This document shows, in pieces, positions 25,485 to 35,453 of a stretch of DNA of 42,094 nt. Within the stretch, counting starts at the first letter, position 1. Each line of letters starts with the position of its first letter. Origin of the DNA: Betaproteobacteria bacterium (GTDB lineage: Bacteria > Pseudomonadota > Gammaproteobacteria > Burkholderiales > Eutrophovitaceae). The DNA is taken from positions 1,755,396-1,797,489 of the forward strand of contig CP070775.1 in the NCBI GenBank assembly GCA_020346185.1. The letters are read 5' to 3'. Made by a program: the position numbers and the translations under genes. Below the pieces are notes generated by a model, which was given only the letters and a program-made list of their open reading frames with translations, was not told the DNA's origin and did not search any database.

Positions 25485-26534
25485 ATGGCTTGGATCACTG
25501 AATGGCAGCATGAACTGACCGCCAGTGGAGCGCGCGTCGGCAATGGCGGTCTTATCGTTGATTTTGGTGATCCCTGCGGTGAGGCGCAAGCAGCGTGCGA
25601 GACGGCTGTCGTTGCGCCCCTGACGGACTTCGGACTGATCACAGCAGCGGGGCCCGATGCGACGGAATTCCTCAACTCGCAGTTCACCAGCAATGTCGCT
25701 GCCCTATCAGCGCAACATGCCCAGTACAGCGGCTATTGCAATCCCAAAGGCCGTCTTCTGGCGACCATGTTGCTGTTCCGCGAAGGCGACGCTTTTTGGC
25801 TGTCTCTTCCAGCCGAACTTGCGGCATCAGTCGCGCAACGACTTCAAAAGTATGTGCTGCGCTCGAAGGTCATGCTCGCCTCATCGAATGCAGATCTCGC
25901 TATGTTTGGCATCACCGGACCGCAGGCGGCGGGGGCATTGACGGCATTGCTGGCGCCGCCAGCGGAGCGCTCGTTTGCGGCCATACGAGAAGGCACGGGC
26001 AGCGTTATTACGCTGCCTGGAGATCGCTATCTGGTAGTTTGCAGGGCGCATCAAGCGCGTACGATGTGGCGAACACTGAGCAGCAAGATGCGGCCGGCTG
26101 GATCGAACTGGTGGCAGCTTCAAACCATCCGCGCCGGTATTGCCACAGTGACCAGTGCAACACAGGAAGCATACGTGCCGCAGATGTTGGCGCTCGACGC
26201 CTACGGCGCAGTGAGTTTTGATAAAGGCTGCTACCCCGGCCAGGAGATCGTCGCTCGAATGCATTATCTGGGAGACCTGAAGCGACGCCTGTACTACGGG
26301 CACGGCAACCAAAACCAAACGCTTGTTGCCGGCGATCAGGTCGTCGACGCCAGACAGGGCAAGCCGGTTGGCAACGTAGTCAATGCAGCGGCTAACGAGA
26401 ACGGCGGCTATGACGGTCTTCTCGTGCTACAGCGCGACGCAATACAAGCCGATGCGCGGTTGTGTACGGGCCAGGGCCACGACCTGAGCGTTGTCTGTGC
26501 CGCGACAGACATATTCAACCGTGGCAGCAAGTGA
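25485..26534 (+). CDS. ygfZ: Folate-dependent iron-sulfur protein YgfZ
   Basis: YgfZ is a tetrahydrofolate-binding protein that helps maintain or repair certain Fe-S enzymes. The 349-residue protein has the aminomethyltransferase (GcvT-like) fold and the diagnostic KGCYPGQEIVARMHYLGD (near 246). ATG at 25485 is preferred over longer upstream frames because those run through the ygfX leader. Its stop overlaps the GTG start of the DUF4936 gene by 4 nt. Confidence 0.92.
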   Translation: MAWITEWQHELTASGARVGNGGLIVDFGDPCGEAQAACETAVVAPLTDFGLITAAGPDATEFLNSQFTSNVAALSAQHAQYSGYCNPKGRLLATMLLFREGDAFWLSLPAELAASVAQRLQKYVLRSKVMLASSNADLAMFGITGPQAAGALTALLAPPAERSFAAIREGTGSVITLPGDRYLVVCRAHQARTMWRTLSSKMRPAGSNWWQLQTIRAGIATVTSATQEAYVPQMLALDAYGAVSFDKGCYPGQEIVARMHYLGDLKRRLYYGHGNQNQTLVAGDQVVDARQGKPVGNVVNAAANENGGYDGLLVLQRDAIQADARLCTGQGHDLSVVCAATDIFNRGSK

Positions 26535-26845
26535 CTGTCTCCTGCTTCGTTTATTACCGCATCTTGCCAGGTCATATAGGCGAGGCATCGAGGGCAGCAA
26601 AACAGACGGTCGAACAGATGTGGGCTCTCACCGGCGTGAATGGGCAACTCATGACCAAAATCAATGAGCCTTTACTTTGGATGGAGGTGTACAACGACAT
26701 CAGCGATCTGACGACGTTCCTATCGGCCATGCACGAGTGCGTTGTGCAGAGCAACCTCTCCCGTTGGCTCCAGGGAGAGCCTCAGCGCCACACGGAAATC
26801 TTTCAGACAGCGCTGTTCGCGAACGAGGCACCCAGATGTGTCTGA
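26531..26845 (+). CDS. DUF4936 family protein
   Basis: This 104-residue protein begins VTVSCFVYYRILPGH at a GTG that overlaps the ygfZ stop (GTGA at 26531-26534). It has the family's features: a YYR-containing first strand, GVNGQLMTKI (near 38) and LLWMEVYNDISD (near 50). This looks like a ferredoxin-like alpha/beta barrel dimer fold. DUF4936 has no known function and is mainly a betaproteobacterial family. It also overlaps the next gene by 10 nt, so the three genes are probably translationally coupled. Confidence 0.82.
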   Translation: MTVSCFVYYRILPGHIGEASRAAKQTVEQMWALTGVNGQLMTKINEPLLWMEVYNDISDLTTFLSAMHECVVQSNLSRWLQGEPQRHTEIFQTALFANEAPRCV

Positions 26846-27633
26846 TCGTGTTTGCCTGGCAGGCACATCCGGCCTATCCACTCGTCCTCGCCGCCAATCG
26901 TGATGAGTATCTCGATCGTCCCAGCCTGCCGCTGGCCTATTGGAACGACAGGCCGGATGTACTCGGCGGTCGCGATGTGGAAAAAGGCGGTAGCTGGCTT
27001 GCTACTCATGTCGACGGCAGATGGGCAGCCGTAACCAACTACCGGGATGGCGCTACTGCATCCTTGCGCGCCGATCTGTCGCGCGGCCACCTCGTGATGA
27101 ACTACGTGGCCTCCGTTGAGCAGGCACGGCGCTACGCCCGACAGATCACGAGGCCGCTGGCCGAGTATCCCGGCTGCAACCTGCTCGTGGGTGATGACGA
27201 GTCTCTGTTTTTTGTCTCGAACCGGTTCCAGGGCGAGCATCGTGCCGGAGCCGAATCCGTTGCGGCGGGTGTGCACGGTCTGAGCAACGATTCCCTCGAC
27301 ACGCCTTGGCCAAAAGTGCAGCGCACCAAGCGCAAGCTGCAACAGCTAATTGATGACAGTGACGAACCAAGCGAGGATGCGCTGTTCGGGCTGCTTGCCG
27401 ACCGCACTCCGGCGCAAGACAGTGAGTTGCCATCGACCGGCGTGCCCATCGAATGGGAGCGTGTGCTATCGCCGCCATTCATCGTATCGGGAAGCTACGG
27501 AACACGGGCATCGACTGTAGTCCTAATGCACGAAGATGGTGCTGTCACCATGCACGAGCGCCGCTTCGGTAGCGGAGGTGTGGAACTCGGGCGTCGCAGC
27601 GTTACATTCAAACGCGCTGATAGCCGACGCTGA
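26836..27633 (+). CDS. NRDE (TANGO2-like) family protein
   Basis: This 265-residue protein begins MCLIVFAWQAHPAYPLVLAA and carries the family-defining ANRDEYLDRP (near 18). Further conserved blocks are VLGGRDVEKGGSWLA and WAAVTNYRDG. The family is widespread; the eukaryotic member TANGO2 has been linked to haem or lipid handling, and the bacterial role is unclear. ATG at 26836 is chosen because the mature family starts MC. The upstream extension lies in the DUF4936 gene. Confidence 0.9.
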   Translation: MCLIVFAWQAHPAYPLVLAANRDEYLDRPSLPLAYWNDRPDVLGGRDVEKGGSWLATHVDGRWAAVTNYRDGATASLRADLSRGHLVMNYVASVEQARRYARQITRPLAEYPGCNLLVGDDESLFFVSNRFQGEHRAGAESVAAGVHGLSNDSLDTPWPKVQRTKRKLQQLIDDSDEPSEDALFGLLADRTPAQDSELPSTGVPIEWERVLSPPFIVSGSYGTRASTVVLMHEDGAVTMHERRFGSGGVELGRRSVTFKRADSRR

Positions 27634-27647
27634 ACTGTGGTCAGCGT
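27627..27647. terminator. Palindrome over two convergent stop codons, possible bidirectional terminator
   Basis: ACGCTGA (27627-27633) and TCAGCGT (27641-27647) form a 7-bp stem around a 7-nt loop. Each arm holds the TGA stop of one convergent gene (NRDE and GNAT). T-tracts are short on both sides (GTTTC), so terminator strength is uncertain. Confidence 0.4.
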
Positions 27648-28075
27648 TTCAGTACCATGTGCTGGTGAGGAATACCGGCCTCGTCGAATTCCTCTCCCTG
27701 AGCGACAAATCCATGACGTTCGTAGAATGCCAATGCATGAGTCTGCGCATTCAGTGCGCAGCTCGCCAGCCCCCTGCCTTCCGCGAGTGCGATCAATGTC
27801 CGCAGCACCGACGACCCGATACCCTGATGCCGCCAGGGCTTGAGGACGGCAATACGGCCGATATGCCCGCTCGGCAACAAACGTCCGGTAGCAACTGCGC
27901 GGCCACCTTCCGCATACGCCATAACGTGAGCGCAATGCGGATCGAGACCGTCCCACTCCAGCTCGATCGGCACGTTCTGCTCATGCACGAAGACCGCCTC
28001 ACGAATCGACCGTAAAAGCGCTTGATCACCAGACCAGTCGGCCATTTTTATCGTAACAGCGGCGCCAGGCTTCAT
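27641..28075 (-). CDS. GNAT family N-acetyltransferase
   Basis: The 144-residue protein has the acetyl-CoA binding loop RIAVLKPWRHQGIGSSVL (near 79-96) and the C-terminal ALAFYERHGFVAQGEEFDEAGIPHQHM. This is typical of the ElaA/YjcF-like group, which begins with a VRxxVFVxEQNVP-type segment (here IREAVFVHEQNVP). The substrate is unknown. I chose ATG at 28075; GTG at 28090 is possible. It follows nlpD by 23 nt, in the place where rpoS is normally found. Confidence 0.85.
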   Translation of the reverse strand: MKPGAAVTIKMADWSGDQALLRSIREAVFVHEQNVPIELEWDGLDPHCAHVMAYAEGGRAVATGRLLPSGHIGRIAVLKPWRHQGIGSSVLRTLIALAEGRGLASCALNAQTHALAFYERHGFVAQGEEFDEAGIPHQHMVLKR

Positions 28076-28098
28076 CTCACAGGGAAGCACGGTAGAAA

Positions 28099-29265
28099 TC
28101 AGGAACGACGGTCAGGAAGATACTTGAGGGGATCCATCGGTCGGCCGAGCCGCCGGATTTCGAAGTGCAGGCCCGTCTGGCCAGCTGAAATTTCGCCCAT
28201 TACAGCAATCTTCTGTCCCTGCGCAACCATTTGTCCCTCACTGACGAGAAGCTGCTTGTTGTGTGCGTAGACACTCAGATAAGTGGCATTGTGCTTGACG
28301 ATGATCAGGTTGCCGTAGCCTCGCAGGCCGCTGCCGCCATAGACAACTTTACCCGGCGCGCTGGAAACAACCGATTGACCCGGATTGCCTTCGATACCAA
28401 CCCCTTTCTTGATCGGCCCCTTGGCAAAGCCATACAACAGTGTCCCCAGAGCCGGCCACTCCCATTGCAGCGCTTCATCGGCGGCCGAAGAACCAGCCGT
28501 TGCGTCAGGTCTCGCCGGTAGTGATGATGACCTTGTCGGGGCGGCAGATACCGCAGGCAACGGAGCAGGTTTCGGTTTCGCCGGTGCGCCTAAAACCACA
28601 GCGGTCTCGACCTCACCCGCCAAGACTCGTCGGATATCACTTAATGCCTGCTCGCTGTACGCCGAGCGAAAAGCTTTGGGGTCGGAAAACGTTGGCACGC
28701 TGACAGTGGCTGACTGTTTTTCGCGCGCGCCAGGCAGCGTGGCCTCCGGCAGCGCAACTGACTCGGTATTACGCTGACCTGCCGGTGGAGAAAGCCGAAG
28801 CCGTTGCCCGATCTGGATGTAAGAGGCGTCCGCAAGATTGTTCCAAGCCGCTAGGTCACGATAGTCGTGGCCGAAATCGAGCGCGATACTGTAAAGAGTG
28901 TCACCCTTTCGGACAGTGTGGTAGCCGGGCCGCCAATCACCTGAGGGAGTTGCATTGGCCTGACTTTGAGACACATCGCGGCCGGACCTAGTCTGCGGGC
29001 CTCCCGCTGGGTTCTTTTGCGACGATGAACCTGCCGTTTTGGTTGAAGCTGCTGCGCTCTGTGCTGGTGGCTTGCTCTTGATCGGTTCCCCACGCACATC
29101 ATCCGCCCGCGGTTCCTCAGCGCTGCCTACATCCGGAGCGGGCGAGCGATCAAACACTGGTGCAGATCCGCTTGTCGAACCGCAGCCAGAGGCGAGCACA
29201 AGCGCAAACACGGCGACCAGGACAACCTGTCGTAAGGCACCGCGGTCGTGAAAACCAAGTTTCAT
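28099..29265 (-). CDS. nlpD: Murein hydrolase activator NlpD (LysM + degenerate M23 lipoprotein)
   Basis: NlpD is an outer-membrane-anchored activator of the amidase AmiC at the division septum. The 388-residue protein has a lipoprotein signal (LALVLASGC, Cys near 28), a Ser/Pro/Ala-rich linker and a LysM domain (YHTVRKGDTLYSIALDFG, near 115-160). A C-terminal M23/LytM domain follows (about 275-385, with GYGNLIIVKHN and GLHFEIRRLGRPMDPLKYLP). The first catalytic HxxxD motif is replaced by KKGVGIEG. That is the degenerate form seen in E. coli NlpD, so it should activate rather than cut. Confidence 0.93.
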   Translation of the reverse strand: MKLGFHDRGALRQVVLVAVFALVLASGCGSTSGSAPVFDRSPAPDVGSAEEPRADDVRGEPIKSKPPAQSAAASTKTAGSSSQKNPAGGPQTRSGRDVSQSQANATPSGDWRPGYHTVRKGDTLYSIALDFGHDYRDLAAWNNLADASYIQIGQRLRLSPPAGQRNTESVALPEATLPGAREKQSATVSVPTFSDPKAFRSAYSEQALSDIRRVLAGEVETAVVLGAPAKPKPAPLPAVSAAPTRSSSLPARPDATAGSSAADEALQWEWPALGTLLYGFAKGPIKKGVGIEGNPGQSVVSSAPGKVVYGGSGLRGYGNLIIVKHNATYLSVYAHNKQLLVSEGQMVAQGQKIAVMGEISAGQTGLHFEIRRLGRPMDPLKYLPDRRS

Positions 29266-29276
29266 AGCATCAATAA

Positions 29277-29936
29277 TCAGGTCGTTGTTCCGGCGAGCAT
29301 CGGCACGAACTTCACTTCGTCAAGTGACTCCTCGACCAAACCGGTTTCGGTACGCGTGACCGCCAGCAATCTTTGTCGATCGACTCCGACTGGCAATATC
29401 AAACGTCCACCCGGTGCAAGCTGACCCGTAAGCGCGTCGGGCACTTGGGCCGTAGCCGCCGTCAGGACAATGGCATCGAACGGTCCGGCCAGCGCGAGGC
29501 CATGCTGCCCATCTGCGTGTTTGACCCTGACGTTTCGGTAGCGCAGTTCGCGCAACCGCACGCGCGCTCGCGAGAGCAGCGGGGCAACTCGTTCTATAGA
29601 GTAGACCTCTTTGGCGATGCGCGACAGCACTGCCGCCTGATAGCCACAGCCAGTACCGACTTCCAGGACCCGTTCGAGCATTCGGCCGTTACGCGCGATC
29701 TCGCACAGCCGCGCCACGGTGTACGGATGCGATATGGTTTGGCCATATCCAATTGGTAACGACACATCCTCGTAACCGCGTGAGGCGAGCGCCTCATCAA
29801 CAAAGAGATGTCGCGGCACTTCAAGCATCGCACTCAGCACTATTTCATCTTCGATACCGGCCCCACGCAGACGCTCGACCATACGGCTCCGGGTTCGCTT
29901 CGAAGTCATGCCAATGCCGCTGTGGCGCAAGTTCAT
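29277..29936 (-). CDS. pcm: Protein-L-isoaspartate O-methyltransferase
   Basis: Pcm methylates isoaspartyl residues to start repair of aged proteins. ATG at 29936 gives 219 residues and the family-like N terminus [20 protein letters not shown]; a TTG at 29942 adds two. Motif I for S-adenosylmethionine is [14 protein letters not shown] (near 84), followed by [13 protein letters not shown] and [12 protein letters not shown]. It sits between surE and nlpD with short gaps (9 and 11 nt). Confidence 0.95.
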   Translation of the reverse strand: MNLRHSGIGMTSKRTRSRMVERLRGAGIEDEIVLSAMLEVPRHLFVDEALASRGYEDVSLPIGYGQTISHPYTVARLCEIARNGRMLERVLEVGTGCGYQAAVLSRIAKEVYSIERVAPLLSRARVRLRELRYRNVRVKHADGQHGLALAGPFDAIVLTAATAQVPDALTGQLAPGGRLILPVGVDRQRLLAVTRTETGLVEESLDEVKFVPMLAGTTT

Positions 29937-29945
29937 GCCCAATAC

Positions 29946-30719
29946 TTACTTCAACCCGGGCGCCTCGCTGGGAAGCGCTTCGCCAAGCCATTGACGCACG
30001 TCATCGATATTCCGGTAGTGCGTCAAATCGACCTGCAGCGGTGTGATCGACACTCGGTTAGACGCTACCGAATAGAAATCGGTGCCCTCCCCGGCATCCT
30101 GCGCATCACCAGCAGCACCAATCCAATAGACCGACTGTCCCCTGGGATTAGTAGCCTTAACCACGCCCTCGGCCTTGTGACGACGACCCAGGCGGGTGAC
30201 CTCGATTCCCTGGAGCTGATCGTAAGGCATGTCCGGTACGTTGACATTGAGCAAAACCGGGTGTGCGAAAGGTCTATCCCGATAACTTTCAACCAGGCGT
30301 CGGGCGACTCTCGCAGCATCCGTATAATGCCCGCCTTGCTGACTGGCAAGCGACATGGCAATGGACGGAATACCGAGAAGAAACCCCTCCATGGCAGCCG
30401 CGACCGTGCCGGAGTAAACGGTGTCGTCGCCCATGTTGGTGCCATGGTTGATTCCAGAAATGACCATGTCAGGGGTGTAATCGAGCAAACCGGTTACTGC
30501 CAGATGAACGCAGTCGGTCGGCGTGCCATTGACGTTGAGAAATCCGCTGTGAGAACGCTTGACGATCAATGGCCGGTCGAGCGTGAGTGAATTACTCGCG
30601 CCGCTGCGATCGCGCTCGGGAGCAACGACGACAATCTCAGCTATTATTTTCAGCTCCTCGGCAAGCGCTATCAGACCCGGGGCAAAATACCCATCGTCAT
30701 TGCTCAACAGGATACGCAT
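29946..30719 (-). CDS. surE: 5'/3'-nucleotidase SurE
   Basis: SurE is a metal-dependent phosphatase acting on nucleoside monophosphates and is linked to stationary-phase survival. The 257 residues begin [15 protein letters not shown], with metal ligands D8 and D9. They continue with the Ser-containing [14 protein letters not shown] (near 41) and [20 protein letters not shown] (near 87-106) with the Asn ligand. It is first in surE-pcm-nlpD, 130 nt downstream of tRNA-Pro. Confidence 0.96.
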   Translation of the reverse strand: MRILLSNDDGYFAPGLIALAEELKIIAEIVVVAPERDRSGASNSLTLDRPLIVKRSHSGFLNVNGTPTDCVHLAVTGLLDYTPDMVISGINHGTNMGDDTVYSGTVAAAMEGFLLGIPSIAMSLASQQGGHYTDAARVARRLVESYRDRPFAHPVLLNVNVPDMPYDQLQGIEVTRLGRRHKAEGVVKATNPRGQSVYWIGAAGDAQDAGEGTDFYSVASNRVSITPLQVDLTHYRNIDDVRQWLGEALPSEAPGLK

Positions 30720-30849
30720 CTGTAGTCGGCAAAAGCTCGGTGGCGAGGAACGTTCAAAAGGCGCGGTGCCCTTCGTCGAGACAGCGAATTTGTTTGGTGC
30801 GCTCTAGCAGCAGGCCTCGAGCGTACATGCCGTGACTTTCTCAGCGTCT

Positions 30850-30926
30850 TGGTCGGGGCGGTGAGATTCGAACTCACGACCACCTGCACCCCATGCAGGT
30901 ACGCTACCAGGCTGCGCTACGCCCCG
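30850..30926 (-). tRNA. tRNA-Pro (anticodon GGG)
   Basis: The 77-nt minus-strand cloverleaf has acceptor stem CGGGGCG/CGCCCCG, discriminator A and encoded CCA. The anticodon loop ATGGGGT between CCTGC and GCAGG gives GGG. The T arm is GAGTTCGAATCTC. It lies between merR and surE, as is common in this gene cluster. Confidence 0.95.
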
Positions 30927-30939
30927 GGAAATGCTTTCA

Positions 30940-30945
30940 ATTATA
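30940..30945 (-). promoter_or_regulatory. Probable -10 element of tRNA-Pro promoter
   Basis: A perfect TATAAT on the minus strand lies 13 nt before the tRNA-Pro 5' end. This is the same spacing as for tRNA-Gly. No good -35 is visible at 16-18 bp; GGTTTGCC is the nearest candidate. Confidence 0.55.
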
Positions 30946-30980
30946 TCAGAGCAAGGTTATGGCAAACCTCGCGACAGGAA

Positions 30981-31355
30981 TCAGGCGCGAAGGATATCCA
31001 GTACTTGCTGGATCTCGCGGCGCATGGTCACGATAAATTCACTCGGCTCTGGTGGGTCCACGTTGGCAGCCTGATCGAGACGAGCGCGCGCGCCACTGAT
31101 CGTGAAGCCTTGCTCGTAGAGCAATTCGCGAATGCGTCTGATCAAGAGCACCTCATGGTGCTGATAATAGCGGCGGTTGCCGCGGCGCTTGACCGGTTTT
31201 AGCTGGGTAAATTCCTGCTCCCAGTAGCGTAGAACGTGCGGCTTTACGCCACACAACTCGCTGACTTCGCCAATCGTAAAGTAGCGCTTTGCAGGTATCG
31301 GCGGCAGCTGAGTCTTACGCTTGCTGCGGCTGTTCTGGTCGTTGCTGCTCTCCAC
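30981..31355 (-). CDS. MerR-family transcriptional regulator
   Basis: The 124-residue protein has an N-terminal winged helix starting [26 protein letters not shown] (about 24-49; longer run only described here by its ends) and the arm [11 protein letters not shown] coiled-coil dimerisation helix ends the protein, without metal cysteines. This MerR-like gene is regularly found after ihfA in Beta- and Gammaproteobacteria; its targets are not known. The start is GTG at 31355 with GGAGA upstream, overlapping ihfA by 41 nt. Confidence 0.9.
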   Translation of the reverse strand: MESSNDQNSRSKRKTQLPPIPAKRYFTIGEVSELCGVKPHVLRYWEQEFTQLKPVKRRGNRRYYQHHEVLLIRRIRELLYEQGFTISGARARLDQAANVDPPEPSEFIVTMRREIQQVLDILRA

Positions 31356-31641
31356 CGTAGTTCTTCTCCACCATTGCCTTCAGCTTTTGGCTGGCATGAA
31401 ACGTCACGACCCGGCGGGCAGTGATCGGAATCTCTTCGCCAGTTTTTGGATTGCGCCCCGGACGCTGCGGTTTATCCCGCAGTTGAAAGTTACCGAAACC
31501 GGAAAGTTTGACACCCTCTCCGCTCTCGAGCGATCGGCGCACCTCCTCAAAGAAGGACTCAACCATATCCTTCGCTTCGCGTTTATTGAGGCCCACTTTC
31601 TCGAACAAAAGATCCGCTAGATCAGCTTTTGTCAGCGTCAT
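31315..31641 (-). CDS. ihfA: Integration host factor subunit alpha
   Basis: IHF is the sequence-specific DNA-bending heterodimer used in transcription, replication and recombination. The 108 residues begin [20 protein letters not shown] and include the beta-arm [20 protein letters not shown] (near 59-78) with its intercalating Pro. The last 14 codons or so overlap merR. It lies 12 nt after pheT. Confidence 0.96.
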   Translation of the reverse strand: MTLTKADLADLLFEKVGLNKREAKDMVESFFEEVRRSLESGEGVKLSGFGNFQLRDKPQRPGRNPKTGEEIPITARRVVTFHASQKLKAMVEKNYGGEQQRPEQPQQA

Positions 31642-31653
31642 GGCTTCCCGTCC

Positions 31654-34008
31654 TTACCTAAGCTTGGCTCCGTGCTTTTGTTCCAGGATCTGGCGTAGAC
31701 CCGCGACCGCTTTATCGACCTCTGGCTCGGTGAGAGTTTTCGCAGTATCTTGCAATAACACTCGGAAAGCAAGGCCTTTTTTGCCTTCTGTGATACCTCT
31801 TCCGCGATACAGGTCGAACACTTCAATATCTCCAACAATGGCGCTTGCGCCCTCTTTCATCGAATCAAGCAGGGTTTGGGCCTGGACCCCATCTGCAACC
31901 TCGATTGCAATGTCCCGGCGCACCAGAGGAAATTTCGAATACTCACGATACGACGGCAGCGCTCGGGTCGCAACGGCCTCCACATCGACCTCGAACGCAA
32001 CGACGGCCTCCAAAACGTCATATCGTTGCAGCAAGCCGGGATGCAACTCCCCGATCCAGCCCACACGTGCGCCGTCGACCACAATGGCGGCCGATTTACC
32101 CGGATGCAGCGCTGGGTGGGGAACCGCTTGAAAGTGCACGGTCCGCGGCGCAAACAGGCTTTCGAGATCACCGCGAAGATCAAAGAAGTCCACCGGACGC
32201 TTGTCCGAACTCCATTGTTCGGGCTGCGCATAACCGGAGGCGAGCGCAGCAAGCTTCCGGATTTGATCGAAGCCATCACCTTGACCGGCAAAGACCCGGC
32301 TTATCTCAAATAGTCTTATGCGCGACTGTTTGCGGTTCGCGTTGAATGTCATGCAGTCGACCAGACTTCCGAGGAGACTCGAGCGCATGACGCTGAGCTG
32401 TTCGGCGATCGGGTTGGCAAGTCGCACCGGCGAATCGTTGCCGGCGAAGTCCTTCTCCCATGATTCGTCTACAAAGCTGTAGGTCACGATCTCCTGATAA
32501 TCGCGCGCGACCATCAGCTGTCGCAGACGCGCCAGGTCAAGCCTCTCTTCGGGCATGGACAGCATGCCGGCAGTCGCAGTGGGCAGCGTTGCAGGCAATT
32601 TCTCGTAACCCTCGATTCGCACAATTTCCTCGATCAGGTCCTCTTCGATCGCAATGTCGAACCGATAGCTCGGAGGCGTAACCGACAATACGTCTCCCGA
32701 TTGGCACGGAACCATGTTCAATCGCGTCAGAATTTCGCAGCTCCGTTCCGCGCCAATTTCCATACCGAGCACGCGTTGCACGCGCGGCAAACGCAGCTTC
32801 ACCCCGTGTCGCTCCGGCAAGTTGACGACTACGTCGTTGATCACACCCGGCCGGCCGCCGCATACTTCGAGGATCAAGCCGCACAAGCGCTCGATACCGC
32901 GTCTGGTGCCCGCGTAGTCAACACCCCGTTCGTAGCGGTGAGAGGCATCGGTGGCAAAACCCAGACGGCGCCATTTTCCAGCAACGACCTTGGGATTGAA
33001 GAAGGCACTTTCGAGGAAAAGATCCCTCGTGGCGGCCGACACCGCGGTCGCCTCGCCACCCATGATGCCGGCCAGCGCGACCGGTCCGCCCGCGTCGCAG
33101 ATCAACAGCATGTCCGGGTCGGCCTCTAGCATTTGCCCATTGAGCAGTTCGAGACTCTCACCATTGCGGGCAAAACGTACATCAATAGCGCCACTGAGCT
33201 TGGCGTGGTCAAACGCGTGCATCGGCTGACCCAGCTCCAGCATCACATAGTTGGTCAGGTCGACAATTGCGCTGATGGATCGCACGCCGCTGCGTTCGAG
33301 GCGCCTGACGATGTAGTCCGGTGTGCGCGCCGACGGGTCCACGTCGCGAATGATCAGGCCGGTATATCGTGGGCAAGCTTCGGGGGCCGACAGAGTGACC
33401 TCCATTTTGTCGGGCAATGTGCTGGCCACTTCGGCGGGCGGGCAGAAACACAGTGCACTGCCGGTAATCGCGGCCACCTCCCGGGCGATTCCGAGCAACG
33501 ACAGACAGTCACCCCGGTTGGCGGTAAGCGTGAGGGCAAAAACATTGTCATTGAGATCGAGTGTCTGCCTGACGTCCTCACCGACCGTTGACGCCGGATC
33601 CAGAATCATCAAACCGGAGTGGTCGTCAGAGGTACCAAGCTCGGCGGCCGAGCAAAGCATGCCCTGTGAGCTAACGCCCCGCAGCTTTGCCGGCTTGATT
33701 TTCCCGCCCGGCAACTGCGCACCAATGATTGCGCACGGCACTTTGATTCCAGACTGAGCGTTGGGTGCGCCGCACACGATGTTCAGCGTGTCAGGCCCGC
33801 CTACGTCGACTGTGCAGACTTTGATTCGTTCCGCATTCGGATGCGGGTCTACCGCCACAATCTCGCCAACCACCACTCCGTCGAATGCCGGGGCAGCCGG
33901 CACGATCTCGTCGACTTCCAGCCCTGCCATCGTCAACGCATGGGCCAACTCCTGCGTTGAGAGCCCCGGATTGCAGAAGGAACGCAGCCACTGTTCGGAG
34001 AGCCTCAT
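31654..34008 (-). CDS. pheT: Phenylalanine--tRNA ligase beta subunit
   Basis: PheT is the non-catalytic, tRNA-binding and editing subunit of the alpha2-beta2 enzyme. The 784-residue length is standard. It has the N-terminal B1 domain (MRLSEQWLRSFCNPGLS), the EMAP-like OB domain (about 40-150, with GVVVGEIVAVDPHPNAERI), and the B3/B4 editing domain. These are followed by B5, the catalytic-like B6/B7 and the C-terminal ferredoxin-fold anticodon-binding domain (about 690-784, with SKFPLVRRDIAIEV). It follows pheS by 24 nt. Confidence 0.97.
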   Translation of the reverse strand: MRLSEQWLRSFCNPGLSTQELAHALTMAGLEVDEIVPAAPAFDGVVVGEIVAVDPHPNAERIKVCTVDVGGPDTLNIVCGAPNAQSGIKVPCAIIGAQLPGGKIKPAKLRGVSSQGMLCSAAELGTSDDHSGLMILDPASTVGEDVRQTLDLNDNVFALTLTANRGDCLSLLGIAREVAAITGSALCFCPPAEVASTLPDKMEVTLSAPEACPRYTGLIIRDVDPSARTPDYIVRRLERSGVRSISAIVDLTNYVMLELGQPMHAFDHAKLSGAIDVRFARNGESLELLNGQMLEADPDMLLICDAGGPVALAGIMGGEATAVSAATRDLFLESAFFNPKVVAGKWRRLGFATDASHRYERGVDYAGTRRGIERLCGLILEVCGGRPGVINDVVVNLPERHGVKLRLPRVQRVLGMEIGAERSCEILTRLNMVPCQSGDVLSVTPPSYRFDIAIEEDLIEEIVRIEGYEKLPATLPTATAGMLSMPEERLDLARLRQLMVARDYQEIVTYSFVDESWEKDFAGNDSPVRLANPIAEQLSVMRSSLLGSLVDCMTFNANRKQSRIRLFEISRVFAGQGDGFDQIRKLAALASGYAQPEQWSSDKRPVDFFDLRGDLESLFAPRTVHFQAVPHPALHPGKSAAIVVDGARVGWIGELHPGLLQRYDVLEAVVAFEVDVEAVATRALPSYREYSKFPLVRRDIAIEVADGVQAQTLLDSMKEGASAIVGDIEVFDLYRGRGITEGKKGLAFRVLLQDTAKTLTEPEVDKAVAGLRQILEQKHGAKLR

Positions 34009-34032
34009 TGCCGCATGCCGTAGGTCATTAGC

Positions 34033-35019
<987 letters not shown>

Positions 35020-35035
35020 CTATCAATCTGACCAC

Positions 35036-35061
35036 AAAAAAAGGAGGCTCGAAAGCCTCCT
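35036..35061 (-). terminator. Rho-independent terminator between rplT and pheS, possible pheST attenuator
   Basis: On the minus strand AGGAGGCT, loop TTCG and AGCCTCCT form an 8-bp stem followed directly by seven T (35036-35042). It starts 20 nt after the rplT stop and its T-tract ends 16 nt before the pheS start codon. E. coli controls pheST by attenuation via the pheM leader; no Phe-rich leader ORF fits in the 20 nt here. Confidence 0.85.
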
Positions 35062-35081
35062 CGACCTTAATGGATTGTGAC

Positions 35082-35441
35082 CTAGGCCGAGAGGACGGCC
35101 TTCGCCTGTGCGGCGATCTGCCCAAACGCGGCCTTGTCGTAAACTGCCAGCTCGGCAAGGATCTTTCGGTCGACTTCGATTGCCGACTTCTTCATGCCGT
35201 TGATCAGCGTGCTATAGGTCATACCGAATTCGCGCGCCGCCGCATTGATGCGGACAATCCATAGCCCCCGGAACTCTCGTTTCCTGGTGCGCCGGTCACG
35301 ATAGGCGTATTGCCCCGCCTTCATGACCGCCTGCTTGGCCACACGGTAAACATTCTTGCGTCGCCCCCGGTAACCCTTGGCCTGTTCCAGGACCTTCTTG
35401 TGACGTGCTCGTGCGGTTACGCCGCGTTTTACTCTGGGCAT
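35082..35441 (-). CDS. rplT: 50S ribosomal protein L20
   Basis: L20 binds 23S rRNA early in large-subunit assembly. The 119-residue product begins [20 protein letters not shown] and has [20 protein letters not shown], the standard family sequence. In E. coli L20 also represses its own operon at the rpmI leader; whether that holds here is unknown. It follows rpmI by 12 nt. Confidence 0.98.
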   Translation of the reverse strand: MPRVKRGVTARARHKKVLEQAKGYRGRRKNVYRVAKQAVMKAGQYAYRDRRTRKREFRGLWIVRINAAAREFGMTYSTLINGMKKSAIEVDRKILAELAVYDKAAFGQIAAQAKAVLSA

Positions 35442-35453
35442 GGTAGGTCTCCG

